Assembly (NCBI GenBank): GCA_002344005.1 | Contig: DDTD01000044.1 | Location: 1-37,667 of the forward strand | From: Ignavibacteria bacterium UBA2373 | GTDB lineage: Bacteria > Bacteroidota > Ignavibacteria > Kapaibacteriales > UBA961 | Direction of reading: 5' to 3' | DNA length: 37,667 nt | In this document: piece by piece, positions 8,591-17,136 of the stretch | How positions within the stretch are numbered: position 1 is the stretch's first letter | Layout: each line of letters opens with the position of its first letter | Notes under the pieces: generated by a model | Databases searched by the model: none | Told to the model about the DNA's origin: nothing | What the model saw: the letters and a program-made list of their open reading frames with translations, nothing else | Made by a program: the position numbers and the translations under genes

Positions 8591-8944
8591 ATGATTATTC
8601 CACAGGAACTTGATTATTTACTTGATGCAGTTCAAAGCGGTTTACGCTCTGTTCAGCGCGGTTTCGACCAATATCAGCAAGGGTATTTTACCGAACGTTC
8701 GGGTGAATTTTTTTGCCTTGAACTCAATGGAGAAGCCGGCGAACTTGCCAATTTAGAAAAAAAACGTTGGAAAGGCAAGCCGATAAGTGATGAAGAACTT
8801 GCCGATGAGGCAGCCGATGTATTTATCACTTTATTTAATTATGCCAATGCCCGCCATATTAACTTGTCGGAAGCAGTTCATAAAAAATTGATTACTATCG
8901 AACATCGAAGACAGGAATTAGAGCAACGGGACGAAAAATATTGA
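8591..8944 (+). CDS. MazG-like nucleotide pyrophosphohydrolase
   Basis: A 117-residue all-alpha NTP pyrophosphohydrolase of the MazG superfamily, which hydrolyses (d)NTPs to monophosphate and pyrophosphate, often as house-cleaning. The metal-binding signature is complete: ELNGEAGELAN gives the first E-x-x-E pair and DEELADEAADVFITLF the second E-x-x-D pair, with KKRWKGKPI between. The ATG at 8591 gives a compact single domain. The in-frame TTG at 8528 would add a non-conserved extension. It is exactly abutting and convergent with the acetyltransferase gene (no nucleotides between stop codons) and has no obvious operon partner. The substrate cannot be told from sequence. Confidence 0.88.
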   Translation: MIIPQELDYLLDAVQSGLRSVQRGFDQYQQGYFTERSGEFFCLELNGEAGELANLEKKRWKGKPISDEELADEAADVFITLFNYANARHINLSEAVHKKLITIEHRRQELEQRDEKY

Positions 8945-9736
8945 TTATTTGCGGTGTTTTTCTATCCAGCACCGCCCAAAATCCACTAATTCTTTGGCGG
9001 GCATAAGTGTGCAATAGGCATTTTCTATTTTGCCATACCGTACATTCACCGATTGCAGACAATATTCGCGTGTGATGATGTCAAAATCATCATTATCATA
9101 GTCAATTTCATTAAATTCAACCCATATTCTTTTTTTTCCTTTGAATATAGGCGCTCCTTGAGATAATTGTTTTTTTGTTGTATAATCGGCACGAATTTCT
9201 GCTAAATGCAAAAGTGTATTACTTTCATAAGGCGCACCGAGAAATACTACATATCCATGAATATCAAGAAGTCGCGCTAAGGGTGAATGTTCGCCCATGC
9301 CATAATCCATGCTGTGCTTATCAAGTAAAAAAGAAGTATGTTTTCCCCACGCTGCAAAAGAAGTCATAGGGTGAGTGCTTCTTTGCACTTTAGGCATTTT
9401 TACAAATTGCGCGGGAATTATGCCAATGCCTTCCACAGGAGAATATAAAGGAGAAAATGCCGGCATGGTTTCGCGGATAATATCCCATACCTCAGATGCA
9501 ACAGGCGGATTTTGCCAATATGAGGGTTCGCTGAATGTTGATGAATGTGACGGCATCATAATAGTACCATTATTACCCACTGTGCGGCAAAGTGCTTCTA
9601 TGACGGCAGTTGCACCACCGCATACATAACAACCAAAAGAAGAAAGAGAACTATGCACCAAAAGCGACATACCTTTTTTTACGCCCAATGATTGTAATCC
9701 ATGTATAAGCGTATCAATGGTAATTATCTGTGCCAT
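8945..9736 (-). CDS. AAC(3)-family N-acetyltransferase
   Basis: A 263-residue protein of the aminoglycoside 3-N-acetyltransferase (AAC(3)/YokD) superfamily, which transfers acetyl from acetyl-CoA to an amino group. Family hallmarks: VHSSLSSFG near the N-terminus, GTIMMPSHS (about residues 56-64), the TSFAAWGKH block, then MGEHSPLARLLDIHGYVVFLG and SNTLLHLAE, where the conserved His sits. Many chromosomal members are not resistance enzymes and acetylate unknown amines, so drug resistance should not be assumed. The ATG at 9734-9736 is followed by a normal N-terminal helix. It is 18 nt from the GIY-YIG-like gene upstream on the same strand, so co-transcription is likely. Confidence 0.9.
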   Translation of the reverse strand: MAQIITIDTLIHGLQSLGVKKGMSLLVHSSLSSFGCYVCGGATAVIEALCRTVGNNGTIMMPSHSSTFSEPSYWQNPPVASEVWDIIRETMPAFSPLYSPVEGIGIIPAQFVKMPKVQRSTHPMTSFAAWGKHTSFLLDKHSMDYGMGEHSPLARLLDIHGYVVFLGAPYESNTLLHLAEIRADYTTKKQLSQGAPIFKGKKRIWVEFNEIDYDNDDFDIITREYCLQSVNVRYGKIENAYCTLMPAKELVDFGRCWIEKHRK

Positions 9737-9754
9737 ATATATTGCAATAATAGA

Positions 9755-10183
9755 TTATTTTTGGGGTTTGTAATGAGTGTTTTCTCTTGGCGATAATTGT
9801 TCGATAAGATATATCTGCAATGCCGCAGCAAGAAATACATGGTGTTCAAAACCAATGGTCATAATACTTGTCATTGATGGAAATTGATTGGAGGGTTTAT
9901 AGTGCTGTTGAGGAATACCATCCACCATTTTCCAAAACTTACTCACTTTGGACGCTAAACCGGAATTTTTGCCGATACCAATACCGATATACATAAGCGT
10001 ATCTTGCTCAAACAAAGCATAGCAACCGCCGGCTTTATCTTTATTTGGTAATTCGCCGTAAAAATACCATTGCTCTGACCATTGGCTGTATTCGGCATTG
10101 TGAGTATTAATAAATTGTGAAAAGAATTGTTCCGTGTAGAAACGCAATTCTTTTTCCCCGACGTTTGCAGTATTACCTTCCAT
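9755..10183 (-). CDS. GIY-YIG-like domain protein with altered catalytic residues
   Basis: A 142-residue protein whose C-terminal two thirds look like a GIY-YIG nuclease fold. GCYALFEQDTLMYIGIG (about residues 52-69) matches the GIY...YIG pair, and LQIYLIEQLSPREN (about 122-135) matches the C-terminal E..LI..L.P..N helix. Two catalytic positions differ: the Arg after YIG appears to be Lys79 and the metal-binding Glu appears to be Gln123. It may therefore be inactive or use another chemistry. The start is set at ATG 10181-10183, just 7 nt past the peptide-binding-protein stop codon. An upstream ATG (10208-10210) would overlap that gene. It sits between the OppA-like and AAC(3) genes in one minus-strand run. 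Family call by eye, moderate. Confidence 0.6.
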   Translation of the reverse strand: MEGNTANVGEKELRFYTEQFFSQFINTHNAEYSQWSEQWYFYGELPNKDKAGGCYALFEQDTLMYIGIGIGKNSGLASKVSKFWKMVDGIPQQHYKPSNQFPSMTSIMTIGFEHHVFLAAALQIYLIEQLSPRENTHYKPQK

Positions 10184-10190
10184 TATTGTC

Positions 10191-11930
10191 TTATTTATCC
10201 AACCATACATTTTTCAAGACTACACGCGCCATTGCATCCAAGGGATAATCACGTACATAAGGTTGCAAAAGCCGATAGTGCATTTCATAGAATAATACAA
10301 TCGAAGGTGATTCTTTTATGGCAATATTTTCTGCTTTTTTATATAAAGCCATTCTTTGTATCGGGTCATTAGTGCCAACGGCTTGGCCTAAAATCTCGGT
10401 CATTTCTTTATTCACATACCGTGTTTCATTGGGATAACTTACTTGATGCAATTCAGCGGGCACAAGCGCGCCGTCCCATAAATTGAGATAATTTTCCGGA
10501 TCGGGATAATCGCCATACCAACGTGTGCCCCAACAATCAAGTTGACCATGCTCTGCACGTTGCAATAATTCAGCAAATTGCAATACTTGAATATTGATGG
10601 AAATATTAAGATGTTCTTTAATCATTTGCTGTACGGCTTCGGCAACTTGCACTAATCTGGGTTCCTGATAAACAGAAAGTGTGATACTTGGTATATCGGC
10701 ACCATTGGTAAACCCTGCTTTTTTAAGATATTCCCTTGCTTTTGTCGGATTAAACGCTATTCCTTCAATATCTTTGATGTCATAGCCCGGCATAACCGGC
10801 GGATTGATGCCATGATGTGCGGGCTGATAAGGAGCATTACGTAAGACATATTTTACGATTTTTTCGCGATCTATGGCATAGGATAAAGCTCTGCGAATAT
10901 CGGGATTATTAAATGGTGGTTTTGCACATAATAAATTAATAAACCATGTGAGCAATGCAGGTTTTTGCTGAACATTATATGCAGTATATGGCGGTATTAC
11001 TTCTTTTTTTTCATTAAACACAGTCGGGAAAAATTCTGTCGGAATGGTAAAACTTTCTTCCAATCCTCCTTTCATAAATTCATTATGCTGAACTTTATCA
11101 TCTTTAATAAATGTTACCGTAATATTATCTAAAAACGGCAATCTATTTCCTTGAGCATCTTTTTGCCAATATTGCGGATTACGACGCAATGTCAGATGTT
11201 GATCATCTTTCCATTCGGTAAACACAAAAGGACCGCTGCCGACGGGATTTCTGAAAAAATTGTCTTTATAATATTCCACAGCTTCATGCGGCACAACACA
11301 ACCGAAGCCATTGACAAGGGTTAATAAAAATGGATGATACGCACGCAATAATTCTATGGTAAGTGTTGTATCATTGGGGGCTTGTATGCCGGAAATATTG
11401 GTGATTTTATTTGATTTTTCTAATCGTGCAGCATAATATTCATCAGCACCTTTTACTTTTCCCTTAAATGCCCAAAATGCAACAGTTTTACTTTGTGGGT
11501 CACATGCTCTTGTTAATGAATAGACAATATCCGAAGCAATAAGTTTGCGCCCTTTACCATTGGAAAAGCAAGGATTATCATGAAAATATACATCATTGCG
11601 CAGAAAAAATGTATAGAGTTTACCATCATCGGATATTTCCCATCTGTGAGCCAATTCGGGGACTGTGTTTAAATTAGAATCAAAAGTAATGAGACGGTCA
11701 TAGATCTGTTGAGCAATGTCATCGGCAAGTTTACTATTGATAATGACAGGATCGAGTCCATTGGGATTACCGCGCACCATATTAATGCGATAGCTACCGC
11801 CATATTTTTTATTGCCTTTTGCTTGGCGTATTGCTGTTTCTTTTTGTGAATCAGAGCATGAGAAAGAAAAAAGCATAAGCGAAGCAAGTACTGTCAGATT
11901 CAAGAGAAATAAGAGTTTGTTTTTTTTCAT
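10191..11930 (-). CDS. Peptide/solute ABC transporter substrate-binding lipoprotein (SBP family 5)
   Basis: A 579-residue extracytoplasmic solute-binding protein of the OppA/DppA family. The N-terminus is a lipoprotein signal (MKKNKLLFLLN... FSFSC), with Cys25 in the lipobox. Family 5 signatures follow: SYRINMVRGNPNGLDPV, LAHRWEISDDGKLYTFFLRNDVYFHD (the classic W..S.DG..YTF.LR block), VGSGPFVFTEWK, then RRALSYAIDREKIVKYVL and the YPDPENYLNLWD region. It should capture oligopeptides or related solutes for a permease, but no opp permease or ATPase gene is adjacent, so it must work with components encoded elsewhere. It is first in a run followed closely by the GIY-YIG-like and AAC(3) genes. ATG 11928-11930. 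Confidence 0.93.
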   Translation of the reverse strand: MKKNKLLFLLNLTVLASLMLFSFSCSDSQKETAIRQAKGNKKYGGSYRINMVRGNPNGLDPVIINSKLADDIAQQIYDRLITFDSNLNTVPELAHRWEISDDGKLYTFFLRNDVYFHDNPCFSNGKGRKLIASDIVYSLTRACDPQSKTVAFWAFKGKVKGADEYYAARLEKSNKITNISGIQAPNDTTLTIELLRAYHPFLLTLVNGFGCVVPHEAVEYYKDNFFRNPVGSGPFVFTEWKDDQHLTLRRNPQYWQKDAQGNRLPFLDNITVTFIKDDKVQHNEFMKGGLEESFTIPTEFFPTVFNEKKEVIPPYTAYNVQQKPALLTWFINLLCAKPPFNNPDIRRALSYAIDREKIVKYVLRNAPYQPAHHGINPPVMPGYDIKDIEGIAFNPTKAREYLKKAGFTNGADIPSITLSVYQEPRLVQVAEAVQQMIKEHLNISINIQVLQFAELLQRAEHGQLDCWGTRWYGDYPDPENYLNLWDGALVPAELHQVSYPNETRYVNKEMTEILGQAVGTNDPIQRMALYKKAENIAIKESPSIVLFYEMHYRLLQPYVRDYPLDAMARVVLKNVWLDK

Positions 11931-12050
11931 ATATGTATATGTGAAAATGTCAAGAATGGTGAAAAGTCTATAGTTCTTTTATTGTATTGTGATAATGGCA
12001 AATACATCAAAAAGAATTTATGCTTATTTGTAGTGAACCAAATTATATAT

Positions 12051-12857
12051 TTATATAGCCGGAGGAACAGGCAAAGGAGCCGATCGTAAAGCACTTTGTT
12101 CAGCCAACGGAAATGCGCTGATAAGTTTAGAGCGGATTACGCTTGGCGTTTCGCCCAATTGCAGCGAGCTTACGCCAATAATCATAATATTCATCATTTG
12201 CAATTCGGCAGTATGGACAGCGCGTAATTTATCGGCAATGGGTAAAAAGACGATATTTGCCATAAAAATACCCCACATAGTAGCAATAAATGCCGTAGCA
12301 ATATGGTGTATAAGGTCTGTCGGGTCGCCACCCGCTGCCGCAAGCGTGGAAATAAGTCCCATGACTGTACCAATAATTCCCATTGTCGGAGAATATCCAC
12401 CCATTTTAGTAAATAATCCTATATTGGCATTATGTCTTTCTGTAATAAATTCAATATCAGTGTCTGCAATGGCTGCCATTGTTTCGGGGTCAGCTCCATC
12501 AATGGAAATTTCGATGAGTTTCCGTAAAAAAGGATAATGAATATCATCAAGCCGACGTTCAAGCCCTAAAATGCCATCGCGACGGGCAATGGTAGCAAAC
12601 AACAGAATTTGATCAATAATATGTTTTTTGTCAATTTTAGGAGGGAAAAAAGCAATGCGCAATAAAGTTGGAATGCGAAGTATATGCTGCAATGAACTGC
12701 CCGCCATTGCTGCTGCCAGAGTACCACCAAAGACAATAACCATTGCCGGAATAACAAGCAATGCTGCGGGTTTGCCACCTTCAAGAATGAATGACCCGAA
12801 AATGGCGGCACTGCCCAAAAAGATTGCGAAAAGTGTACTTCCTTTCATAAGCCCCAT
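12051..12857 (-). CDS. motA: MotA/PomA-type flagellar stator protein
   Basis: A 268-residue inner-membrane protein of the MotA/PomA family, the ion-channel half of the flagellar stator. Helices 1-2 (SAAIFGSFILEGG; LLVIPAMVIVFGGTLAAAMAG) precede a cytoplasmic domain with ARRDGILGLERRLDD and GADPETMAAIADTDIEFITERH, followed by the channel helices (GGYSPTMGIIGTVMGLISTL and FIATMWGIFMANIVFLPIADKL) containing the conserved Pro. ATG 12855-12857 is preferred over the TTG one codon earlier. It has no motB beside it; it lies 83 nt downstream of ruvA. A second, quite different motA with motB lies at 35.2 kb, so the cell probably has at least two stator types. Ion specificity cannot be decided. Confidence 0.92.
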   Translation of the reverse strand: MGLMKGSTLFAIFLGSAAIFGSFILEGGKPAALLVIPAMVIVFGGTLAAAMAGSSLQHILRIPTLLRIAFFPPKIDKKHIIDQILLFATIARRDGILGLERRLDDIHYPFLRKLIEISIDGADPETMAAIADTDIEFITERHNANIGLFTKMGGYSPTMGIIGTVMGLISTLAAAGGDPTDLIHHIATAFIATMWGIFMANIVFLPIADKLRAVHTAELQMMNIMIIGVSSLQLGETPSVIRSKLISAFPLAEQSALRSAPLPVPPAI

Positions 12858-12943
12858 CAATGTAGTGGAATAATAATGACATTTTTATTGTTATAGTAAC
12901 GATTGCAATAAGCAATTGCTCTAATCATCGGCATTTCTATTTT

Positions 12944-13546
12944 TTACTGTACCGCAAACTTCAATCCCTTGCGAATCAATTGTTCTGCTGTTGCATTCGG
13001 ATTGTCGGCAGCTGCTAGCTTTATGGCTTTTTCTGCCACTTGACGCGTATAGCCAAGAGCAATAAGTGCCGAAAGTGCTTCCTGCCGCACCATAGTATTA
13101 CCTGTCTCCGGTACGGAGGACGAAGCAGCACCAATGATAGCAAGTTTGCCTATTTGATCACGCAACTCAACCAAGATTCGCTCTGCTGTCTTTTTTCCTA
13201 TGCCCGGTAGTTTTTGTAATGCCAGCAGATTACCGCCAATGATATAATCACGCAATTCGGCTAATGATAAAGCGGATAAAATCCCCAAAGCCGTTTTGGG
13301 ACCTATGCCCGGTATGGATGTCAGCAACACAAATGCCTTGCGTTCTGCCGATGTGGCAAAGCCATAGAGCGTCAGAGCGTCTTCACGGGGAATAAGCAGA
13401 GTTAATAAAGTTACCGCTGTGCCATCTGACGGTAATTGCTCGTATGTTGCTACCGAAATAAAAACATGATAGCCCACTCCCCCGCAATCAATAATAACTT
13501 CCGTGGTGGATTTTTCTGCAATAGTGCCGCGTAATTGTGCAATCAT
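12944..13546 (-). CDS. ruvA: Holliday junction DNA helicase subunit RuvA
   Basis: The 200-residue RuvA protein binds four-way junctions as a tetramer and loads the RuvB motor for branch migration. Domain I begins MIAQLRGTIAEKS with GVGYHVFIS (OB fold). Domain II has two helix-hairpin-helix motifs, SIPGIGPKTALGIL and KLPGIGKKTAERILVEL. Domain III is the RuvB-contacting helical bundle at the end (ALSALIALGYTRQVAEKAI). Length and order are canonical. ATG 13544-13546. It lies between a small membrane protein gene upstream (30 nt away) and the orphan motA downstream (83 to 86 nt), all on the minus strand; ruvB is not in the window. Confidence 0.96.
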   Translation of the reverse strand: MIAQLRGTIAEKSTTEVIIDCGGVGYHVFISVATYEQLPSDGTAVTLLTLLIPREDALTLYGFATSAERKAFVLLTSIPGIGPKTALGILSALSLAELRDYIIGGNLLALQKLPGIGKKTAERILVELRDQIGKLAIIGAASSSVPETGNTMVRQEALSALIALGYTRQVAEKAIKLAAADNPNATAEQLIRKGLKFAVQ

Positions 13547-13576
13547 ACTAAACCGAATAAAAAACGAACGACATTG

Positions 13577-13870
13577 TTATGTGTGTAATGATGTCGAGCG
13601 AGGTTTGAGAAAAAAGATATAAAAGAATGCAGCATCGGGTATGGAAACCAAGACCAAAGACAAAGTATCGGCAGTGAACCATTCGGTAAAGCCTTTTTCG
13701 GGTGTAATCCAGCGTGCAATCGGTCCGGTTAATGCCCATAAAATGGTAAAACATAAACCGAATAGTATGACAGCAATTATGCCTTCTTTCACCGATGCTT
13801 CTTGCCAACGTTTGGTAAACCCGTACAAAGCACCGACAATATGACAATGAAATATGAGAAGTTCAATCAT
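13577..13870 (-). CDS. Small membrane protein of unknown function
   Basis: A 97-residue protein with about three hydrophobic segments: residues 2-18, 28-55 (GIIAVILFGLCFTILWALTG) and 70-88 (LSLVLVSIPDAAFFYIFFL). I recognise no named family. Two features suggest a real gene: it is only 30 nt upstream of ruvA on the same strand, and its composition shows a normal membrane-protein pattern with GFTKRWQEASVKEG forming a polar loop. The ATG at 13868-13870 is the only good start. It is likely the first gene of a run with ruvA and possibly motA. Function unknown. Confidence 0.65.
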   Translation of the reverse strand: MIELLIFHCHIVGALYGFTKRWQEASVKEGIIAVILFGLCFTILWALTGPIARWITPEKGFTEWFTADTLSLVLVSIPDAAFFYIFFLKPRSTSLHT

Positions 13871-14084
13871 TTTTTTGTTAATTTGGCTGTGAAATTATGT
13901 GCAATTTGCTGCTCTGACCTTGAGTATAAAGAGAATATCTTCTCATCAACACTCTTGGCATGAAGGATAAAGATGCCTTGTCATCAAAGGTGTCATTTCC
14001 TCCAAATGACCGAAAACAAGCAAAATGCAACTGCTTACACAATGGAAAAACTACTATGTTCTCATGAAATAACGTGGCAAAACT

Positions 14085-14438
14085 ATGGAAAACGCATCAA
14101 ACTTCCGATTAGTCATCGTAACAACCAACTCTTATGACAATGCGCAACAAATAGCTCGTATTCTGCTTTCAGAGCGTTTGGCAGCATGTTGCAACCTTTT
14201 GCTTGGCGCATATTCGATGTACACATGGAATGATCGTATTGAAGAATCTTTAGAGGTCATGATCTTTATCAAAACAACTGTGGACAATATTGAAATGCTC
14301 GAAAGAAGGGTATGTGAACTACATCCTTATGATGTGCCGGAAGTTATTGCCGTGCCAATTGAGAGTGGTTCTGAACTATACTTGCGGTGGATTGCCTCCA
14401 CAGTCTCTCCCTTTGATAAACAAGAAGATACGCAATAA
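14085..14438 (+). CDS. cutA: CutA1-type divalent cation tolerance protein
   Basis: A 117-residue protein of the CutA1 family, small very stable trimers linked to divalent metal tolerance though the exact role is unclear. The family pattern is present: VIVTTNSYDNAQQIARILLSERLAACCN at the N-terminus, YTWNDRIEESLEVMIFIKTT in the middle, and LHPYDVPEVIAVPIESGSELYLRWI at the end, including the strongly conserved HPYDVPE..A.P. Length matches the family. The gene stands alone on the plus strand; its stop is immediately followed by the terminator of the oppositely oriented tRNA-Pro. ATG 14085. Confidence 0.95.
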   Translation: MENASNFRLVIVTTNSYDNAQQIARILLSERLAACCNLLLGAYSMYTWNDRIEESLEVMIFIKTTVDNIEMLERRVCELHPYDVPEVIAVPIESGSELYLRWIASTVSPFDKQEDTQ

Positions 14439-14469
14439 AAAATGCCTTGCTGTTTGGGCAGCAAGGCAT
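14437..14469 (-). terminator. Terminator of tRNA-Pro
   Basis: An 11-bp perfect stem (ATGCCTTGCTG with its complement) around a 6-nt loop is followed on the minus strand by TTTTTT. It lies 20 nt past the 3' end of the minus-strand tRNA and overlaps the cutA stop codon region. Confidence 0.85.
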
Positions 14470-14488
14470 CACTTTCGCTGATGTTCAG

Positions 14489-14562
14489 TCGGCGTGACTG
14501 GATTCGAACCAGCGCCCTCTACTACCCCAAAGTAGTGCGCTACCGGGCTGCGCTACACGCCG
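14489..14562 (-). tRNA. tRNA-Pro, anticodon GGG
   Basis: On the minus strand the sequence folds as a full cloverleaf. The acceptor stem is CGGCGTG/CACGCCG. The D arm reads AGCGCAGCCCGGTAGCGCA. The anticodon stem CTACT/AGTAG carries the loop TTGGGGT (anticodon GGG, proline CCC/CCU). The T arm is GCTGG-TTCGAAT-CCAGT and the discriminator base is A at 14489. CCA is not encoded. Confidence 0.96.
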
Positions 14563-14992
14563 AAAGACTCGCAAAATTACAGGTTTCTGACCGAACGGCA
14601 ATTGTTTACGTCACTTCCCATTGTCCTTTTTCCTTTACCCTACAAATCAATGAGTGCTGTATTTGGTATCAGATATTGTTGCTGTTTCATATAATTTTCG
14701 ATACTTGTGATTCCGAATTCTTCTCATAAAAATCTTTCTGCATTCATAATTTTATGATAACTTTATGGTGCATATTACCTGTTCTGTGCAGATGTTTTCT
14801 CCGTGAACAGTTATTTTTGCTATTGTGAAGAGTGACTATATGCGTTTTGTGCAAAACAGCGAGTGCATTGTCTATGAACAATGTTGCACAATTGCACATC
14901 CGGCATATAAATGTAACTCTCGAGAATTATAATCATCTTTTGTTCATAATAAGACAGTACTTATACATCTATTCTTTAGGAGAATGTCCTTC
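14563..14992. other. Intergenic region upstream of the lipoprotein gene
   Basis: A 430-nt stretch between the divergent tRNA-Pro and lipoprotein genes. It should contain the tRNA promoter on its left side and the lipoprotein promoter on its right. A short hairpin ATAAG-ACAGTA-CTTAT (14949-14964) and a Shine-Dalgarno AGGAG (14978-14982) precede the lipoprotein start. I see no gene in it. Confidence 0.4.
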
Positions 14993-16027
14993 ATGAAAAA
15001 ACTATTTGGAATGATTGCTTTATGCGCACTTGTCGTCATGGGTTGTCAGAAAAAAGCAGAACCGGTTATGCCCGGAGCAATGAAAACTTATACAGATGGA
15101 TCGCGCAGTTTTTCCATTCAATATCCCGAAAATTGGAAAGCACGAACACAAACGGGTGACAGAATTACCGTTTACTCATCTTCGAATGATATGGACCGTT
15201 TCAGCGCATTATTCAACGGTAAAGCCGAAATTCCCGGCATTGGCGGTGCAAGGGTCACATTGTTGGCATTGACACATAAAGGGCAAACCCTTGATGAATT
15301 GGTCAGCGATGCACGAATTTTTGATCCCGTTGTCTATCAAAAAGATCAGAAATTGATGATTGACGGCAAAGAAGCTGTGAAACTTAGTTTCTCCTTTCCC
15401 CTTGAAGACGGTAATTTCAATGGAGAAACCTATATTTCTCTCACAGACAGCACCACAGCAACTATGCTTGAGTTTTTGACATTTTCAGATTTGATGAGTG
15501 TATATCGTCCGACTTTTGACCAAATGTTGAAATCGGTGAAAATAGCCCAACCGGCAAAAGTAATCGAAAGAAAAGTTGATACAGTCGTTCGAGATTCAAC
15601 GGCTCATCGTCCATCTGCCACAACAAAATCATTTGTCGGCAATGGTTATTCTTTGAGCATTCCTGACAATTTTAAATCCCAAAATGCTAAAGTTGCCAAC
15701 ACACTCGATTCTAAAAAAATATTAAATGGTCCTGTGGACTGCTTTATTCAAGTAGATGTGTTCGATGCATCAAAACAAAATAATCTTGAAAAAATCGTAG
15801 AACAAAATAAAGCTGCTTACAAAGGTGCTTCAGCATCGGCGACCACACTTGGCGGCAGCAAAGCGTATGTCATGAGCTATGCACCGAGTGCAAATATCCA
15901 AGGACGTGTGTATTTTGCCGTGAAAGGAAATAAAATGTTCCGTATTACGACAAGCTGGTATGCACCGGAAAAAGAATATTATATGCCGGCATTCGATAAA
16001 GCTGTACAATCTCTTAAATTTGACTAA
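14993..16027 (+). CDS. Lipoprotein with two PsbP/DUF1795-like halves
   Basis: A 344-residue predicted lipoprotein. The signal MKKLFGMIALCALVVMGC ends in a lipobox Cys18. Two similar beta-rich halves follow. The first starts YTDGSRSFSIQYPENWKA and the second, after a Thr/Ser linker, starts FVGNGYSLSIPDNFKS. Each has the F.I.YP..W/F pattern of PsbP- or DcrB-like envelope proteins and ends with a helix resembling FDQMLKSVKI or FDKAVQSLKF. Role unknown; it is probably anchored facing the periplasm. The start at ATG 14993 is chosen because AGGAG (14978-14982) lies 10 nt before it and would be too close to the ATG at 14984. A strong terminator follows, so it is monocistronic. Confidence 0.8.
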   Translation: MKKLFGMIALCALVVMGCQKKAEPVMPGAMKTYTDGSRSFSIQYPENWKARTQTGDRITVYSSSNDMDRFSALFNGKAEIPGIGGARVTLLALTHKGQTLDELVSDARIFDPVVYQKDQKLMIDGKEAVKLSFSFPLEDGNFNGETYISLTDSTTATMLEFLTFSDLMSVYRPTFDQMLKSVKIAQPAKVIERKVDTVVRDSTAHRPSATTKSFVGNGYSLSIPDNFKSQNAKVANTLDSKKILNGPVDCFIQVDVFDASKQNNLEKIVEQNKAAYKGASASATTLGGSKAYVMSYAPSANIQGRVYFAVKGNKMFRITTSWYAPEKEYYMPAFDKAVQSLKFD

Positions 16028-16049
16028 GATATTATCGCTATCATTATTC

Positions 16050-16086
16050 AAAAAAAAGCGTCCTAAAAAAGGGACGCTTTTTTTTT
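16050..16086 (+). terminator. Rho-independent terminator (two-way)
   Basis: The stem AGCGTCC/GGACGCT with an A-rich loop is flanked by a run of A on the left and nine T on the right. It should end the plus-strand lipoprotein transcript and could work in both directions. Confidence 0.85.
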
Positions 16087-16341
16087 GACTTACCATTATG
16101 ATCTTGCACTGTTTTCCAAACACACTCAAAACATTTCAATAAAACAACTTATTACAAAAAAGAACAGATCAGCATTTTTATCTTTGTAGGATAAGTATAT
16201 TTTTCACATATAATGTATCCGATAGACATACGAAACAATAATCTATATCAACATTATTGATTATGGGTATAGTAATTTATTATCCCATCCAACTTATGGA
16301 TTCTGAATTTACGATAGTTCTTTGTCCTCCATAATATCCAA

Positions 16342-16373
16342 ATACCCGCACACGTTTTATTGTGTACGGGTAT
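16342..16373 (-). terminator. Probable terminator of the 16.4-kb lipoprotein gene
   Basis: ATACCCG...CGGGTAT arms with additional pairing (ACAC/GTGT) make a long hairpin 45 nt past the stop codon of the minus-strand gene. The T run after it is weak. Confidence 0.5.
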
Positions 16374-16416
16374 GATTGGAGGTGGTGAATATGTGGTGAT
16401 GAGTTACAAGAGATAC

Positions 16417-16995
16417 TTATTTTTTACGTAAACCTAAGAAAAACGAACCTTTTTCTTCAGTCTCAGTTTCTATTTCACTATACATAAAGAGACCTTTATC
16501 AGTCACCGTAAATTCTGCACCTTCGCTATTATCGTCAAAATATATTTTATTACCTATAATTTGCCAAGTGCCGGAAGGTTGTACCTCTTCAAAAAATGAT
16601 TCTTCGCCTTCTGCCGGAAAAGGAATACGCTCCGTAGGTTCGCCGGGAACAGTAAAATCCATATAACCGCGTATATCAAATTGAAGATTATTTGTGGTAT
16701 AAGTCCCCGATTGAGGAGTTGCTCCTTGAATAATAAGAGTGCCTGACCCCGTGTTTTTTGTATAAGTCATTGCAATACTAACCCCTTGTACCGGTGGAAT
16801 ACTAAACTTCATCGCCGGTGTGTTTGGGGTATAGGTTCCGCGTGGATCTCCGGCTGTAATTGTTGTCGGAAACTGTGATTCCGTAATATTAGCACCGATT
16901 GTTGTTGCAGGTGCTGTAGTGGTGTCATCTTTGCACGAGGTAAAACCAAGCGAAAGAACTGCGGCTGTGATGATAAACATCAAATACTTTTTCAT
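16417..16995 (-). CDS. Lipoprotein, paralogue A of a tandem pair
   Basis: A 192-residue predicted lipoprotein. The signal MKKYLMFIITAAVLSLGFTSC places the lipidated Cys at 21. A Thr-rich spacer is followed by NITESQFPTT, GDPRGTYTPNTP, then MTYTKNTGSGTL, SGTYTTNNLQFDI, SGTWQIIGNKIYFDD and a final LRKK. The same blocks appear in the same order in the neighbouring gene at 17193-17768, so the two are paralogues from a local duplication. The alternating beta pattern suggests a small beta-sandwich or lipocalin-like fold; I cannot name the family. An SD-like AAAGG precedes the ATG (16993-16995), and a 17-bp palindrome sits 49-65 nt upstream. Confidence 0.8.
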   Translation of the reverse strand: MKKYLMFIITAAVLSLGFTSCKDDTTTAPATTIGANITESQFPTTITAGDPRGTYTPNTPAMKFSIPPVQGVSIAMTYTKNTGSGTLIIQGATPQSGTYTTNNLQFDIRGYMDFTVPGEPTERIPFPAEGEESFFEEVQPSGTWQIIGNKIYFDDNSEGAEFTVTDKGLFMYSEIETETEEKGSFFLGLRKK

Positions 16996-17043
16996 AAAAA
17001 AACCTTTGAAAAATGTGAGTAAATGAAAAAAAATAAGTATGTG

Positions 17044-17060
17044 AAAGGAAGATTTCCTTT
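17044..17060 (-). promoter_or_regulatory. 17-bp palindrome in the leader of lipoprotein A
   Basis: Perfect inverted repeat AAAGGAA-GAT-TTCCTTT, 49-65 nt before the start codon at 16995. In RNA it would form a 7-bp hairpin with a 3-nt loop. The paralogue has a different palindrome at nearly the same distance, so a 5' leader hairpin is a reasonable inference; a protein operator is the alternative. Confidence 0.45.
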
Positions 17061-17136
17061 ATTACAGTGGGAATAACAGAGAAACAGGACAAAAAGTTTA
17101 GACAAATTTTTCACATTTTTCGGTGTCGGTCGTACA

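Larger units (their letters stand above)
16028..16416. other. Convergent intergenic region with two hairpins
   Basis: This gap holds the terminator of the plus-strand lipoprotein gene and a probable terminator of the minus-strand lipoprotein gene. A TATCTTTG element at 16179-16186 (plus strand) fits the TAnnTTTG pattern but no gene follows it. No coding frame is credible. Confidence 0.4.

Noticed and set aside
8945..9736. Reading the AAC(3)-family gene as an aminoglycoside resistance gene
   Set aside because: Family membership is clear, but chromosomal relatives often have other substrates and there is no resistance context.
16179..16186. TATCTTTG as a promoter for a small RNA
   Set aside because: It matches TAnnTTTG, but no spaced TTTG, gene or structured RNA follows it before the convergent gene.
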